DNA of 48,643 nucleotides from Muribaculaceae bacterium (GCA_029062005.1 JAIDQZ010000096.1:1-48643); one strand, 5' to 3'; shown: positions 9,102 to 17,202, counted from the stretch's first letter. A program made the numbers and translations. Notes: generated by a model from the letters alone, not told the origin.

Positions 9102-9478
9102 CACCAACAGTATCCGTGGAAGCAGTATTTTCTGTCGGATCCAACTGCGGTGACCGCGTTGACCATGTTGAAAAAGGTCTGAAATGGCTTTCTTCTGTAT
9201 TGTTTGATTGCCGTTGTTCCCACATATATGCCACTCCTGACTGCCATGGCAGCTGTTGCGAATACATGAATGCTGTAGTGAAAGGATCGACAAGCCTCAC
9301 CCCCCGTGAGCTTGAAAATATGTGCAAGGAATACGAAATATCAATGGGCAGAGATGACTCAGCACGGAAAGCCGGAAATGTACCGGTAGATATCGACCTT
9401 GTGGTTTATGACAACCGGATACTGAGGAAAAAAGATTTTTCCAGTGAATTTTTTATAATCGGTTATTCCTGTATATAA
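9098..9478 (+). CDS. FolK-like (HPPK fold) protein, short and divergent
   Basis: Resembles 6-hydroxymethyl-7,8-dihydropterin pyrophosphokinase of folate synthesis: it starts with FSVGSNCGDR (normally LGSNxGdr), continues with YMNAVVKGSTSLTPREL (normally FlNavv...T.lsp.eL), and has MGRDDSAR...VPVDIDLVVYD, which keeps the two metal-binding Asp of D-x-D. At 126 residues it is shorter than the usual 155-165. The Arg- and Trp-containing ATP/pterin loop (R-x-R...W-G-P-R) is largely replaced, with Val before DID where Arg is expected. It may be a reduced Bacteroidales HPPK or a fold relative with another job. It overlaps the convergent ATP-grasp gene by 16 nt. Confidence 0.65.
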   Translation: MTPTVSVEAVFSVGSNCGDRVDHVEKGLKWLSSVLFDCRCSHIYATPDCHGSCCEYMNAVVKGSTSLTPRELENMCKEYEISMGRDDSARKAGNVPVDIDLVVYDNRILRKKDFSSEFFIIGYSCI

Positions 9479-10407
9479 AGCATGCCCATGGTTCGCCGGA
9501 GATTTACTTCCACAAAAGGACGCAGCATGTGATTATCTTCCACTATCATATCCACTCCTAAAAGACCATCGTATCCGGCATATATTTTTTCAATTATTTC
9601 CTTCTGGACGGAGGTCACATATTCGATTCTTACAGCAGATATAGAATCAAATTCACGTCTTAGTTCCGACTGACATTTCACATGGTTTGAGACATACTTT
9701 CCTCTTCCTGAAGTTGTAAAAGAAGAAAGACCGATATATTCAGCCACTCCATTATTAAGTCTCCATTCAGTAGCAAAATCAGCTATCCGGACAGCTCCCG
9801 TCTCTCCCATCACACTCCCCTGACGCCTTATAATCCCATGACACCACTGCCTTACAAGCTCCTCTGTCATGTCAGCACCCGTATTGATCACACCTCTTCC
9901 GCTTGAACTCCATGGAGCTTTCATCCAGCATCCTTTGTTACTACGATAATATGCCATGCAGTCTTTCTCCGATTTGAGTTCTACAGGAATATCGACCCGG
10001 CTGCACACGCCTGCACATTCATTCCATAAGGAATTAAGGCTTATAGTGATACGTCTATGAGCAAGTGTCCTTATCAGGTCAATCTTCGATTCATCGGGAA
10101 GAAACCGAGCCGGGACACCGGCAAGAGCAAATCGCCTTATCAGCGCATGATTCCACCCCCAAGGCTCAATCGAAATATCCTCTGTCTCCTTGAATAGATC
10201 TGACAGTCCGCTCCACTCCACGAGTCTGAATAAAGAATCCATACCCTCAGTCTTGTCTACCAGAATACAGTCCCCCTTTTCCGCCCAAGCCTCAGGCAGC
10301 AGCTCATGTTCCTTCCGCAGCTTTTCCACACTTGCCGGGGGTGTATAAAAAGACGCCCCCGAAGCGAGGGCGTATTCAGTCTCCGGATTAAACAGGAGAA
10401 GTCTCAT
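9463..10407 (-). CDS. ATP-grasp-like conserved protein of unknown function
   Basis: A 314-residue soluble protein that begins MRLLLFNPETEYALA. An ATP-grasp architecture is suggested by a central KAPWSSSGRGV segment (near residue 163), like the Lys/Gly-rich nucleotide loop. The C-terminal GVDMIVEDNH...PFVEVNLR segment places acidic residues and Asn as in the metal-binding E-x-N of the fold. This recalls carboxylate-amine ligases, but the substrate is unknown. Its ATG overlaps the rpoZ stop by one base (TGATG), so it is translated from the bamD-rpoZ transcript. Its 3' end overlaps the folK-like gene by 16 nt, with no terminator visible between them. Confidence 0.6.
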   Translation of the reverse strand: MRLLLFNPETEYALASGASFYTPPASVEKLRKEHELLPEAWAEKGDCILVDKTEGMDSLFRLVEWSGLSDLFKETEDISIEPWGWNHALIRRFALAGVPARFLPDESKIDLIRTLAHRRITISLNSLWNECAGVCSRVDIPVELKSEKDCMAYYRSNKGCWMKAPWSSSGRGVINTGADMTEELVRQWCHGIIRRQGSVMGETGAVRIADFATEWRLNNGVAEYIGLSSFTTSGRGKYVSNHVKCQSELRREFDSISAVRIEYVTSVQKEIIEKIYAGYDGLLGVDMIVEDNHMLRPFVEVNLRRTMGMLYIQE

Positions 10408-10742
10408 CAGTCATTCAGCTTCTCCCTCTCCTTAAGAGGATTGGAAAAATAAAGTTTATGCTCCAGATACTCCTGAGTAGCGATCAGCGTAGGCTTCGGA
10501 AGCTTCTCGTAGAATCTTGAGATCTCGATCTGTTCACGGTTTTCCGACACTTCCTCAAGATTATCGGTAGATGCAAAATCAGCAAGCTTCTTCTCAAGTT
10601 CTTTCTTGAGTTCGACGGCAATCTGATTTGCTCGTTTTCCAATTATGCATACTGTCTCGTATACATTTCCGGTCTGCTCCGCCATTGCGATCATGTCGCG
10701 TGTCACTGTGGTAAGTGGAGCGTTGGTTTTCTTGTAGTCCAT
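10407..10742 (-). CDS. rpoZ: RNA polymerase omega subunit (Bacteroidetes RpoZ/Rpb6-like)
   Basis: Small subunit that helps assemble beta' into RNA polymerase. The 111 residues open MDYKKTNAP and carry the conserved core TRDMIAMAEQTGNVYETVCI followed by IGKRANQI, the Bacteroidetes form of the omega fold. A long Glu/Lys-rich helix follows. The ATG at 10742 is chosen because the open frame further upstream begins only at a TTG and homologues start MDY. It lies 62 nt after bamD on the same strand. Confidence 0.9.
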   Translation of the reverse strand: MDYKKTNAPLTTVTRDMIAMAEQTGNVYETVCIIGKRANQIAVELKKELEKKLADFASTDNLEEVSENREQIEISRFYEKLPKPTLIATQEYLEHKLYFSNPLKEREKLND

Positions 10743-10804
10743 AATATACAATTATGATTTACGTATAGGGATTGTATTTGTATTCTGCGTTTAATATGTC
10801 CGGA

Positions 10805-11617
10805 TCACTCTCCTATGTGTTTTGACGCGATATTGAAGATCGACTGAGCCTCCGAAAGATTCTTTGACTCGGGATAAGTGTTTATAAACGAATAATATTC
10901 ATCTATCACGTCCCTGTATCGATCCTCGCTCTTTTCCGCCACAGAGTTTTTAGCTTCCTGATATTTAGCCTTGAGTATCAGCATCTCAAAGTCTTCCCGG
11001 TATTTTGAATATGGGAAATCCTTCAGAGCGTTTTTTGCTGTAATTATACAAGACTCGTAATTATTTCCGAGGAAATTACCCAGATTATAGTATAGCTGGG
11101 CATTCTGGAGCTGCTTCAGAGTGAGCTTGTCCTGCAACTCAAAGATCGCGTTCTTGGCTATGCCTGCCTTATCGCTATTAGGGAAATAGTCAAGGAACCC
11201 TTCTAATTCTTCAATCGCCTTCAATGTAAGGCTCTGGTCAAGCTGCGGCTCAGGAGAATCGAGATAGTAGCCGTATCCGCAGTAAAAACGTGATAACTCA
11301 GCATATTTACCTCTCGGATATCTTTGATAATAGTTTTTGAAATAGACTCCGGAATTCAGATAGTCCTTGTTTTCAAAATACGACATTGCAAGGAGAAATG
11401 TGGCGTCCTCTCCCCCTTCAGTACCTCTCATCGGCATCTGGAGGTCCTGAAGCAAAGTGATCGCCTGCATATATTTCCTCTGCTCATATGCCTTCTTGGC
11501 ATAATCGAATTTATATTGCATATCAGTGCTTTTCAACACTTTAGTATATTCTCCACAAGATGACATCATCATCCCGAAGAAGGAGAACATCATGCATATT
11601 TTAATAATTCTTTTCAT
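10805..11617 (-). CDS. bamD: Outer membrane assembly lipoprotein BamD
   Basis: Lipoprotein partner of BamA in folding outer-membrane beta-barrels. The N-terminus MKRIIKICMMFSFFGMMMSS is a signal peptide ending in the lipobox MSSC (Cys about residue 21). The 270 residues then form TPR-like helical repeats; DYAKKAYEQRKYMQAITLLQ, FKNYYQRYPRGKYAELSRFY and EGFLDYFPNSDKA are typical of BamD. The length matches Bacteroidetes homologues. A minus-strand promoter element lies at 11660-11667. It heads the bamD-rpoZ-ATP-grasp unit. Confidence 0.93.
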   Translation of the reverse strand: MKRIIKICMMFSFFGMMMSSCGEYTKVLKSTDMQYKFDYAKKAYEQRKYMQAITLLQDLQMPMRGTEGGEDATFLLAMSYFENKDYLNSGVYFKNYYQRYPRGKYAELSRFYCGYGYYLDSPEPQLDQSLTLKAIEELEGFLDYFPNSDKAGIAKNAIFELQDKLTLKQLQNAQLYYNLGNFLGNNYESCIITAKNALKDFPYSKYREDFEMLILKAKYQEAKNSVAEKSEDRYRDVIDEYYSFINTYPESKNLSEAQSIFNIASKHIGE

Positions 11618-11659
11618 TTACAGCTATAGATGAAGTGCGCAAACCGCGCATTTAGCATG

Positions 11660-11667
11660 CAAAGTTA
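11660..11667 (-). promoter_or_regulatory. Promoter -7 element (TAACTTTG) for bamD
   Basis: The reverse complement reads TAACTTTG, a match to TAnnTTTG, 42 nt upstream of the bamD start. No clear TTTG at the standard distance is seen. Confidence 0.6.
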
Positions 11668-11711
11668 ATAAAAAATCCACAAACAACGATGTTTTTTACA
11701 ATAAAAATTAT

Positions 11712-11719
11712 TAACTTTG
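11712..11719 (+). promoter_or_regulatory. Promoter -7 element (TAACTTTG) for the PASTA-rluD unit
   Basis: TAACTTTG lies 30 nt before the PASTA-protein ATG. It is divergent from the bamD promoter, with about 45 nt between the two -7 boxes. Confidence 0.65.
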
Positions 11720-11749
11720 AAGTCGATTTCTTAAAAGAGCATATTTTTT

Positions 11750-12466
11750 ATGAAAAAAGACGGATTTATAGCACGCCATCCGGTGCTTGCAAACTTTATA
11801 ATAATTATCCTGATTGCCGTAGCTGGCATAGGGATTGTCTACTTTTCCTTCGCCATCTTTACACGCCATGGTGAAAGCGCCGTGGTGCCGGGGGTGGAAA
11901 AAATGTCATACACCCAGGCTATCGAAATATTGCATGCCAAAGGATTTAACGTCGATATCCGCGATTCCCTCTATAAGGAAGATGAAAAACCCGGCTATGT
12001 CATCGAACAGTTCCCGAAATCAAATTCAGTAGTAAAGCCCGGAAGAAAGATTTTCCTTTATATCAATGCCGTGCATCCAAAGGAAGTCATTATAGACGAT
12101 GACAACAATCCCAGGGAAGACGCGCTTAAATCCACTTCTTTCCGTCAGGGAAAAGCTCGCCTTGAGGAATTGGGGTTCAAGAACATCCGGGTTGTGAAAG
12201 TGCTGGGGGAAAACGATTGCATATCTAAAATCTTTGCCAACGGTAAGGTTGTCAAGAAAATGCAGAAGGTACCGGTCAACGCGAAGATCGTGATGGAGGT
12301 ATTTGACGGAAACCTTGAGGCAGTACGTGATTCGCTTCAAAACGATATAGATCCGCTCTTTTCAATTGATCAGGACTATCCAACTGACGACAATCAGAAT
12401 TCATCGGAGACATATCCCGTTGAAGAGACAGAATCATCAGAATCCGAATCATATGAATACTATTGA
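11750..12466 (+). CDS. PASTA-domain membrane protein
   Basis: A 238-residue bitopic protein. It has a short cytoplasmic N-terminus, one membrane segment near residues 14-36, then PASTA-type repeats: VVPGVEKMSYTQAIEILHAK begins the first (about 43-110), with a second around 125-185. The C-terminus is acidic and Ser-rich. PASTA domains bind peptidoglycan or muropeptides in kinases and PBPs, but here there is no kinase or transpeptidase part. This stand-alone form is common in Bacteroidetes next to rluD; its role is not established. Its last codons overlap the rluD start by 14 nt. Confidence 0.85.
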   Translation: MKKDGFIARHPVLANFIIIILIAVAGIGIVYFSFAIFTRHGESAVVPGVEKMSYTQAIEILHAKGFNVDIRDSLYKEDEKPGYVIEQFPKSNSVVKPGRKIFLYINAVHPKEVIIDDDNNPREDALKSTSFRQGKARLEELGFKNIRVVKVLGENDCISKIFANGKVVKKMQKVPVNAKIVMEVFDGNLEAVRDSLQNDIDPLFSIDQDYPTDDNQNSSETYPVEETESSESESYEYY

Positions 12467-13568
12467 TATTACAGAAAATCCTCTCCCGATGTCAGAAGAG
12501 GATTCTTTCGGTCTCGATGATGAAAGAGAGGAGGAAAGCGTCGACGAGCCATCGTATATCACTGAAGACGGACGAGAGCTCTACGAGCATTTTCGATTTG
12601 AAGCCGACAAAGGTCAGCAGCTTCTGAGGGTCGATAAGTTCCTTGTCGACAGAATGACAAAGACTTCACGCAACCGCATCCAGCAGGCTGCCGATGCAGG
12701 TTGCATAATTGTCAACGGAAAACCGGTAAAGTCAAGCTATAAGGTCAAGCCTCTCGATGTTGTGAGCATCGTGATGGACCGTCCACGCTATGAATTCGAA
12801 ATAATTGCTGAAGATATTCCCCTCGACATAGTGTATGAGGATCGAGACGTGCTTGTGGTCAACAAACCGGCTGGTCTTGTGGTACACCCGGGTCACGGAA
12901 ACTACCACGGAACTCTTGTCAACGCCCTCGCCTACTATTTCCGCGATAATACGGACTATGACGTGAGCGATCCCCGGCTCGGACTTGTTCACCGTATCGA
13001 CAAGGATACGAGCGGACTGCTTGTGATTGCCAAGACTCCTGAGGCAAAGACCGATCTCGGAATGCAGTTTTTCAATAAGACGACACGGCGTGAATACGTA
13101 GCGCTTGTATGGGGCGATTTTGATGAAGACAAGGGGACGATCACCGGAAATATAGCACGCAATCCCCGTAATAAACTTCAGATGGCTGTGTTTTCTGATC
13201 CTGAAATCGGGAAACATGCTGTGACGCACTATCAGGTGATCGAACGATTCGGATACGTAACTTGCGTCAAGTGTGTCCTTGAGACCGGACGCACACACCA
13301 GATAAGGGTGCACATGCTGTCACAGGGTCATCCGCTTTTCAACGATGCACGTTATGGGGGCGACAGAATCCTTAAAGGCACCACTTTTGCAAAATACCGG
13401 CAGTTTGTCGAAAACTGTTTTCAGACATGCCCCAGGCAGGCTCTTCACGCACGCACTCTTGGTTTCAGGCATCCACGCACAGGGCAACAGATGGATTTTG
13501 AGTGCCCGATACCGGCGGACATGACTGAACTTCTTGAAAAATGGCGTTCCTACCGTAACAATTCCTGA
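12453..13568 (+). CDS. rluD: RluD-family 23S rRNA pseudouridine synthase
   Basis: Isomerises uridines of large-subunit rRNA. The 371 residues hold an acidic N-terminal leader (about 45 residues), an S4 RNA-binding domain (LRVDKFLVDRMTKTSRNRIQ, near 55-110), and the catalytic domain with GLVHRIDKDTSGLLVIAKT, whose Asp after HRI is the nucleophile. TGRTHQIRVHM and LHARTLGFRHP further confirm the family. The ATG at 12453 gives a 14-nt overlap with the PASTA gene; an internal ATG at 12489 is possible. Target site assignment (1911/1915/1917 in E. coli RluD) is family knowledge only. Confidence 0.92.
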   Translation: MNTIDITENPLPMSEEDSFGLDDEREEESVDEPSYITEDGRELYEHFRFEADKGQQLLRVDKFLVDRMTKTSRNRIQQAADAGCIIVNGKPVKSSYKVKPLDVVSIVMDRPRYEFEIIAEDIPLDIVYEDRDVLVVNKPAGLVVHPGHGNYHGTLVNALAYYFRDNTDYDVSDPRLGLVHRIDKDTSGLLVIAKTPEAKTDLGMQFFNKTTRREYVALVWGDFDEDKGTITGNIARNPRNKLQMAVFSDPEIGKHAVTHYQVIERFGYVTCVKCVLETGRTHQIRVHMLSQGHPLFNDARYGGDRILKGTTFAKYRQFVENCFQTCPRQALHARTLGFRHPRTGQQMDFECPIPADMTELLEKWRSYRNNS

Positions 13569-13589
13569 CTATTTATCAATATTATATAA

Positions 13590-13597
13590 TATATTTG
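13590..13597 (+). promoter_or_regulatory. Promoter -7 element (TATATTTG) for maf
   Basis: TATATTTG fits TAnnTTTG in the AT-rich gap after rluD, about 50 nt before the maf start. No matching -33 box is visible. Confidence 0.5.
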
Positions 13598-13647
13598 CTT
13601 ATAATTAAATAGATAGCTTATATAAAATCCATTAAAATTATTACACG

Positions 13648-14232
13648 GTGCTTAAAAACCTGAAAAAATATAATATAATCCTCGCAAGCAAATCGCCGAG
13701 AAGAAAGGAACTTCTTGCAATGCTTGACATTCCTTTCGAGATTAAGGTAAAGGATGTTATAGATGAGTCATACCCTGCTGATATGCCGGTAGTCGAGGTT
13801 CCCGAGTATCTGGCTCGCATTAAAGGGAGAGCCTACTCTGCCGATATAAAAGGCAATGATATGGTGATTACTGCAGACACGGTAGTGATTCTTGACGATG
13901 TCATATACGGCAAGCCACATGATGAAGAGGATGCAGTGGAGATGCTCATGCGCCTTCAGGGTCGCACACATACCGTGGCTTCAGGAGTATGTGTGGCTAC
14001 AAAGGAGAAAATCAAAAGTTTCACTGTCTGCACAGCGGTCACATTCGCGCCAATTTCGAGGGAAGAGGCTGCCTGGTATGTTGACCGGTACCGCCCGCTC
14101 GACAAGGCCGGGGCCTATGGCATTCAGGAATGGATAGGGTGTGCCGCAGTTGCGGCAATCGACGGAAGTTTCTATAATGTGATGGGATTGCCTGTGCATC
14201 AGCTTTACAAAGTGTTGAAAGAGGAATTCTGA
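13648..14232 (+). CDS. maf: Maf-family nucleotide pyrophosphatase
   Basis: House-cleaning nucleoside triphosphate pyrophosphatase. The 194 residues show the family signature SKSPRRKELL near the N-terminus, VITADTVV with the metal-binding Asp, and DKAGAYGIQEW near residue 150. The last block is typical of the YhdE branch that hydrolyses dTTP and UTP. The start is a GTG at 13648, supported by the family N-terminus directly behind it. The stop overlaps the next ATG by one base (TGATG). In many Bacteroides a kdsC-like phosphatase sits between these two partners (from memory); here it is absent. Confidence 0.92.
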   Translation: MLKNLKKYNIILASKSPRRKELLAMLDIPFEIKVKDVIDESYPADMPVVEVPEYLARIKGRAYSADIKGNDMVITADTVVILDDVIYGKPHDEEDAVEMLMRLQGRTHTVASGVCVATKEKIKSFTVCTAVTFAPISREEAAWYVDRYRPLDKAGAYGIQEWIGCAAVAAIDGSFYNVMGLPVHQLYKVLKEEF

Positions 14233-14933
14233 TGAAAACTACGATCATAGGGACAGGAAATGTCGGAACAAGGTTTGCTGAGATTTTTGGTGGCGCATCG
14301 ATATCACCGCGTACTCTTGAAGGACTTCCTTCGGACTCAGACCTTTACATTATCGCAGTAAGCGACAATACTGTAAGGGATGTAGCCGAAAAATTGCCTG
14401 AATTAAACGGCATAGTGGTGCATACTACCGGAAGTGTGCCTATGGAGGTGCTTTCGGATGTAAGGTGTAAAGGGTATGGAGTACTCTACCCTTTCCAGAC
14501 CATAAGCCGTTCGCGCCCGTTGCCACCTGACAGGATTCCTCTGCTGCTTGAAGCTTCGGACCGCGCCACACTTGAAAAGATTAAAAAGTCTGCGGTCGAT
14601 GCAGGATTCACAAAAATTGAGTTTGCCGACAGCGAGAAAAGAAGAAGAGTACATCTTACCGGTACATTTGCATGTAATTTCACGAATGCCATGATAGCTG
14701 TAAGCCAGCAGATTCTCGATGACTGCGGGATAGACCGCGACATCATCACACCGCTCGTGGAAGAGACTGTTTCAAAATTGAAGGTCATGCCGGCAAATGA
14801 GGCACAGACGGGACCAGCTGTAAGAAAAGACACCTCCACCCTGACCTCCCATATGCGCCTGCTTGAAGATCTTGGTATGAAGAGAGAAGCCAAGGTATAC
14901 AAGGCAGTCAGTGATTACATTATGGGGAAATAG
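14232..14933 (+). CDS. DUF2520 Rossmann-fold protein
   Basis: A 233-residue predicted NAD(P)-dependent oxidoreductase-like protein. The N-terminus MKTTIIGTGNVGTRFAEIF is a GxGxxG-type dinucleotide-binding loop. YIIAVSDNTVRDVAEKL and VVHTTGSVPMEVL follow the pattern of F420/NADP oxidoreductase-like and DUF2520 proteins. The C-terminal helical half carries LTGTFACNFTNAM and a GPAVRKDTSTLTSHM stretch that is characteristic of the family. Substrate and reaction are unknown. It is coupled to maf by a one-base overlap. Confidence 0.8.
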   Translation: MKTTIIGTGNVGTRFAEIFGGASISPRTLEGLPSDSDLYIIAVSDNTVRDVAEKLPELNGIVVHTTGSVPMEVLSDVRCKGYGVLYPFQTISRSRPLPPDRIPLLLEASDRATLEKIKKSAVDAGFTKIEFADSEKRRRVHLTGTFACNFTNAMIAVSQQILDDCGIDRDIITPLVEETVSKLKVMPANEAQTGPAVRKDTSTLTSHMRLLEDLGMKREAKVYKAVSDYIMGK

Positions 14934-14997
14934 GAGCTAATAATACTTTTTTATCAACTTTTCACATTCTTTATTTTTCCTTTAGTGAAATATTGAC

Positions 14998-15005
14998 TAC
15001 CTTTG
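14998..15005 (+). promoter_or_regulatory. Promoter -7 element (TACCTTTG) for the ROK kinase
   Basis: TACCTTTG lies about 50 nt before the ROK kinase ATG, in a gap of about 120 nt, and indicates an independent transcription unit. Confidence 0.6.
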
Positions 15006-15055
15006 TGTGTTGATACATCAGAAATAATTATTGTTAACCCTTAAAAAAAATTCAG

Positions 15056-16060
15056 ATGACTAAACCATATGTATTGGGAGTCGACATAGGCGGTACCAAC
15101 ACGGTGTTCGGTATCGTTGATGCCCGGGGACAGGTGATAGCCAGTGACTCCATAAAGACTAAGAAACATGCTGAGTTCGAAGACTATGTAAAAGAACTCC
15201 ACTCAAGTGTTGAGCGTCTTCTTCGTCTTAATGATGCTGAAGATAAGATTCAGGGTATCGGTATCGGTGCTCCTAATGCAAACTACTACACCGGTGAGAT
15301 AGTGAATCCACCAAACCTTCCCTGGGGACCAGTGATTCCTCTTGCCGAAAAGGTAAGCGAGGCTTTTGGTGGTATCCCGGTTGCAGTGACTAATGATGCC
15401 AACGCCGCCGCTCTCGGAGAGATGACCTACGGCGCAGCACGCGGTATGAAAGACTTCATCATGATCACTCTCGGAACAGGTGTAGGCTCAGGTATCGTCA
15501 TCAACGGTCAGATGGTTTACGGTCATGACGGCAACGCCGGTGAGTTAGGACACCTTGTCATGAAGCGCAACAATGGCAGAATGTGCGGTTGCGGCAGAAC
15601 CGGATGTCTTGAGGCCTACTGCTCCGCTACCGGAGTAGCCCGCACGGCACGTGAGTTTCTTGAGATCCGTCAGGAACCATCCATACTCCGCAACATTGAT
15701 ATTGAGGATATAACTTCAAAAGATGTCTATGATGCCGCGATGGCTGGCGACAAGATTGCAAAGGATATCTTTGAATATACAGGAAAGATTCTTGGTGAGG
15801 CTTTTGCTGATATGGTTGCGTTCTCATCCCCGCAGGCAATAATCCTGTTCGGAGGACTTGCCAAGAGCGGTGAATTACTTCTGAAGCCACTAAAAGAAGC
15901 GTTTGAGAAAAACGTAATGCCAATCTTCCGCGGCAAGACTCAGATACTTATTTCCGAACTGAAGGAAAGCGATGCTGCTGTTCTCGGTGCTTCTGCCCTT
16001 GGCTGGGAGGCAAAACGCCGCTCGGAGACCTCAGTCGCTCCCGAGACCGCAATCCAATAA
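15056..16060 (+). CDS. rokA: ROK-family glucokinase/hexokinase
   Basis: Phosphorylates glucose, and possibly other hexoses or N-acetylglucosamine, with ATP. The 334 residues begin with the phosphate loop GVDIGGTNTVFGIVD. Sugar-binding and catalytic parts are VTNDANAAALGE (catalytic Asp) and GTGVGSGIVINGQ. The ROK signature GELGHLVM...CGCGRTGCLEAYCS supplies the zinc-binding His and three Cys. It resembles Bacteroides RokA. A strong terminator follows, so it is likely monocistronic. Confidence 0.92.
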   Translation: MTKPYVLGVDIGGTNTVFGIVDARGQVIASDSIKTKKHAEFEDYVKELHSSVERLLRLNDAEDKIQGIGIGAPNANYYTGEIVNPPNLPWGPVIPLAEKVSEAFGGIPVAVTNDANAAALGEMTYGAARGMKDFIMITLGTGVGSGIVINGQMVYGHDGNAGELGHLVMKRNNGRMCGCGRTGCLEAYCSATGVARTAREFLEIRQEPSILRNIDIEDITSKDVYDAAMAGDKIAKDIFEYTGKILGEAFADMVAFSSPQAIILFGGLAKSGELLLKPLKEAFEKNVMPIFRGKTQILISELKESDAAVLGASALGWEAKRRSETSVAPETAIQ

Positions 16061-16136
16061 AATTTCCTTTTACATAAGATATTAACGTCCTTGACTCCAA
16101 CAGTCAGGGAAAAATTGTTACTTCAAATCAAACCAT

Positions 16137-16165
16137 AAGGACTTCCGAATTCGGAAGTCCTTTTT
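16137..16165 (+). terminator. Intrinsic terminator of the ROK kinase gene
   Basis: A perfect 26-nt palindrome (16137-16162), centred on GAATTC, is followed by a run of T's to 16165. It lies 77 nt after the ROK kinase stop and before the convergent GNAT gene. Confidence 0.85.
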
Positions 16166-16217
16166 GATATATCATTCGTACGAAAAAAATATCATAATAT
16201 TGTGCACCGGATGACCA

Positions 16218-16823
16218 TCATGTGTGTTTTAAGTCGAAGTACATAAACCTTGTTTTCAAAGGCTCATCATCAGATAATTCCAGAAAAGATCTTTCCTCAT
16301 GTTCGGTCTTATACAAAGGTTTGAAACCGTTCTTTTCATAAAAATGCAAGGTCTTTTCATTGTTGTATGCATCTACTACCATAAAGCGGCATCCGGTCTT
16401 ATTGTCGAAAGATCTAAACCAACCTTTAAGGAAATCGATAATCTGACTTCCTATATTATATCCCCTGCCACGATATTCTGAAGAAACTCCTAAACGTCCT
16501 ATAAGAACGGCTGGATAATTCATTCCGCGTTTGGCATTAGTTATACTACGTTGCAATCGATTTCTCGCTGAATTAGTAATAAACTGTGCTTTCACACTAT
16601 CATTTGCCAAAGTCACCAGACCTAAAATTTTCGAAGGGTCAGAAATGCTAATCCATGCATAAGTCTTTCCGAGTAATTCATTTTCATAAAGAAACGCATC
16701 TTTATAAAAGAATTCGTCAAGGTCGCTGTCATCACATGAAAAAATATCACAATAAGCTGCCACATCCGCCGTATAAGGTCTCATGACAGTCTCGCGTTCA
16801 AGAATGAAACCACCCGTAGTCAT
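16218..16823 (-). CDS. GNAT acetyltransferase, putative toxin-like partner of a small upstream protein
   Basis: A 201-residue GCN5-related N-acetyltransferase. IGRLGVSSEYRGRGYNIGSQIIDFL (read in two parts: strand 4 and the acetyl-CoA loop) lies near residues 108-132. The loop R-G-R-G-Y-N has Asn where the usual R/QxxGxG/A ends in Gly or Ala. MVVDAYNNEKTLHFYEKNGF is the strand 5/helix 4 block, with the Tyr common in GNATs. The N-terminal FSCDDSDLDEFFYKDA segment recalls GNAT toxins that acetylate aminoacyl-tRNA, which begin with a similar 'F.cg...Ld.fl...a' motif. Its start overlaps the stop of the 61-residue upstream gene by 4 nt, as in toxin-antitoxin pairs. Toxicity is inference. Confidence 0.7.
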   Translation of the reverse strand: MTTGGFILERETVMRPYTADVAAYCDIFSCDDSDLDEFFYKDAFLYENELLGKTYAWISISDPSKILGLVTLANDSVKAQFITNSARNRLQRSITNAKRGMNYPAVLIGRLGVSSEYRGRGYNIGSQIIDFLKGWFRSFDNKTGCRFMVVDAYNNEKTLHFYEKNGFKPLYKTEHEERSFLELSDDEPLKTRFMYFDLKHT

Positions 16824-17005
16824 TTCCTCTTATCCTTAGGAGGGAAAATAAACTCGCGCGACTTTCTTAAAAAGTCTGCAATTTGCGCTTCGCGTTCAGG
16901 AGAAAGGGAGGGCGTCGGCAGCTTGCTATTCCGCTCTGCGTCCTCAACAAAAGCTTTTGCAGATTCTCCTGTAAGCACAGGAGATGAATTAATTGTCATT
17001 GCCAT
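16820..17005 (-). CDS. Small protein, candidate antitoxin of the GNAT pair
   Basis: A 61-residue, mostly hydrophilic protein. It starts MAMTINSSPVLTGESAKAF, has a Pro/Ser segment in the middle, then a predicted helix (EREAQIADFLRKSREF), and a basic tail PPKDKRK. It is not a recognisable ribbon-helix-helix DUF1778 antitoxin, the usual partner of GNAT toxins. The same N-terminal pattern next to GNAT genes is familiar from other Bacteroidetes (memory, not searched). It precedes the GNAT by a 4-nt ATGA overlap and sits directly behind a promoter containing a palindrome. Alternative start: Met3 at 16999. Confidence 0.6.
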   Translation of the reverse strand: MAMTINSSPVLTGESAKAFVEDAERNSKLPTPSLSPEREAQIADFLRKSREFIFPPKDKRK

Positions 17006-17018
17006 ATCATTTTTCTTT

Positions 17019-17032
17019 AATTTGCAAATTTA
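17019..17032 (-). promoter_or_regulatory. Promoter -7 element with overlapping palindrome upstream of the GNAT pair
   Basis: The minus strand reads TAAATTTG at 17032-17025. A perfect 12-nt palindrome AATTTGCAAATT covers 17019-17030, so a dimeric protein binding it would cover the -7 box and the transcription start. A TTG-like -33 sits near 17053-17055. This is consistent with autoregulation by the small protein; the regulator is inferred. Confidence 0.5.
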
Positions 17033-17150
17033 TAAAAAATTAGTTGAATATGCAATAGTTGTACTACCATTTCACACCTAAATAAAGAATATAAATTCGT
17101 TATTATGCATTGAAATTCAGCAAAGAGCCACCAATCGAATCTCTTCCATA

Positions 17151-17180
17151 CAAAAAGGGACCTCCCGGTGGAAGTCCCTT
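17151..17180 (-). terminator. Intrinsic terminator of clpB
   Basis: An 11-bp stem with one mismatch (17155-17165 with 17170-17180, loop CGGT) followed on the minus strand by five U's. It lies 23 nt after the clpB stop. Confidence 0.8.
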
Positions 17181-17202
17181 CTGAAGTTAAAATTATATAG
17201 GA

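Noticed and set aside
12366..12452. Upstream start for rluD inside the PASTA gene
   Set aside because: The residues are Ile/His/Arg/Asn-rich shadow translation of the PASTA gene's end; the ATG at 12453 gives a usual 14-nt overlap.
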